A stretch of 5,434 nucleotides of DNA from an uncultured bacterium. GTDB lineage: Bacteria; Bacillota_A; Clostridia; Oscillospirales; Oscillospiraceae. The stretch covers positions 1 to 5,434 of the forward strand of contig CAMEHJ010000096.1 in the NCBI GenBank assembly GCA_945917385.1. The letters run 5' to 3'. Under the pieces are notes generated by a model. That model had not been told where the DNA came from. It worked only from the letters and a program-made list of their open reading frames with translations, and ran no database searches. Shown piece after piece: positions 5,222 to 5,434 of the stretch. A program made the position numbers and the translations under genes. Positions within the stretch are counted from its first letter, which is position 1; each line of letters starts with the position of its first letter.

Positions 5222-5434
5222 ATGTCCGAATTCTTACTGGAAATGCGGGGCGTGTGCAAGTCGTTCCCCGGCGTCAAGGCGCTGGATCATGCGCAGCTGC
5301 AGCTACGCCCCGGAACCGTCCATGCGCTCATGGGCGAAAACGGCGCCGGCAAGTCTACGCTTATGAAATGTATGTTCAGCATTTATAAGATGGACGAGGG
5401 CGAAATCTTTTTCGACGGAGAGCCGGTCAACATT
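5222..5434 (+). CDS. mglA: Sugar ABC transporter ATP-binding protein (MglA), 3' end cut by window edge
   Basis: The frame stays open to the right edge, giving the first 71 residues of the cytoplasmic ATPase that powers the Mgl hexose importer. The Walker A loop GENGAGKST is at 38-46. The flanking [18 protein letters not shown] (5-22) and [18 protein letters not shown] (33-50) closely match MglA of E. coli as recalled ([18 protein letters not shown] and [18 protein letters not shown]). Family members are about 500 residues with two tandem ATPase domains, so only the start of the first domain is visible; Walker B and the signature motif lie beyond the edge. RbsA/XylG-type ATPases are close relatives, but the preceding mglB favours the Mgl assignment. 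Codon choice here (TTA, CTA, CGG, ATT) is less biased than in mglB. Confidence 0.9.
   Translation, partial: MSEFLLEMRGVCKSFPGVKALDHAQLQLRPGTVHALMGENGAGKSTLMKCMFSIYKMDEGEIFFDGEPVNI

Noticed and set aside
1..5434. CRISPR arrays, tRNA or rRNA genes, transposase genes, phage genes or defence systems
   Set aside because: No regularly spaced repeats, no tRNA-like folds, and no such proteins in any frame. The window is fully explained by murC, nfnAB, mglB, mglA and their intergenic regions.

Overview
The window looks like ordinary chromosome from a GC-rich member of the Clostridia, most plausibly Oscillospiraceae or a close relative. The reasons are a Firmicutes-type MurC, an NfnAB electron-bifurcating transhydrogenase (a hallmark of anaerobes), a lipoprotein sugar-binding protein with an Ala/Pro-rich linker, strong Shine-Dalgarno sites, AT-rich intergenic regions between GC-rich genes, and an intergenic palindromic element that I recall as common in Oscillospiraceae genomes. 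The taxonomic placement is inference.

Layout, left to right. (1) Bases 1-1301, + strand: the 3' part of murC (UDP-N-acetylmuramate--L-alanine ligase), whose true start lies before the window. (2) 1302-1485: a gene-free stretch with a multi-hairpin repeat-like element followed by a 15-bp hairpin with T runs on both strands, which serves as a shared terminator for the converging murC and nfn transcripts. (3) 3751 down to 1486, - strand: nfnA then nfnB, overlapping by 8 bp. They encode the two subunits of NADH-dependent reduced ferredoxin:NADP+ oxidoreductase. (4) 3752-4049: an AT-rich divergent promoter region of about 300 bp with a good sigma-A-type promoter pointing each way. (5) 4050-5066, + strand: mglB, a galactose/glucose-binding lipoprotein. 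(6) 5067-5221: two strong stem-loops between mglB and the next gene. (7) 5222 to the window end, + strand: the first 71 codons of mglA, the sugar ABC transporter ATPase. The permease gene mglC would be expected beyond the window.

Functionally the genes are three neighbouring but separate units: cell-wall precursor synthesis (murC), redox balancing between NADH, ferredoxin and NADPH (nfnAB), and high-affinity hexose uptake (mglBA). The nfn and mgl units share a divergent promoter region, but nothing in the sequence proves co-regulation. I do not see a previously undescribed system. The points most worth a second look are the paired hairpins between mglB and mglA, one of which contains a terminator-like core; the palindromic intergenic element; a sugar-pocket substitution in MglB; and the strong codon bias of mglB.
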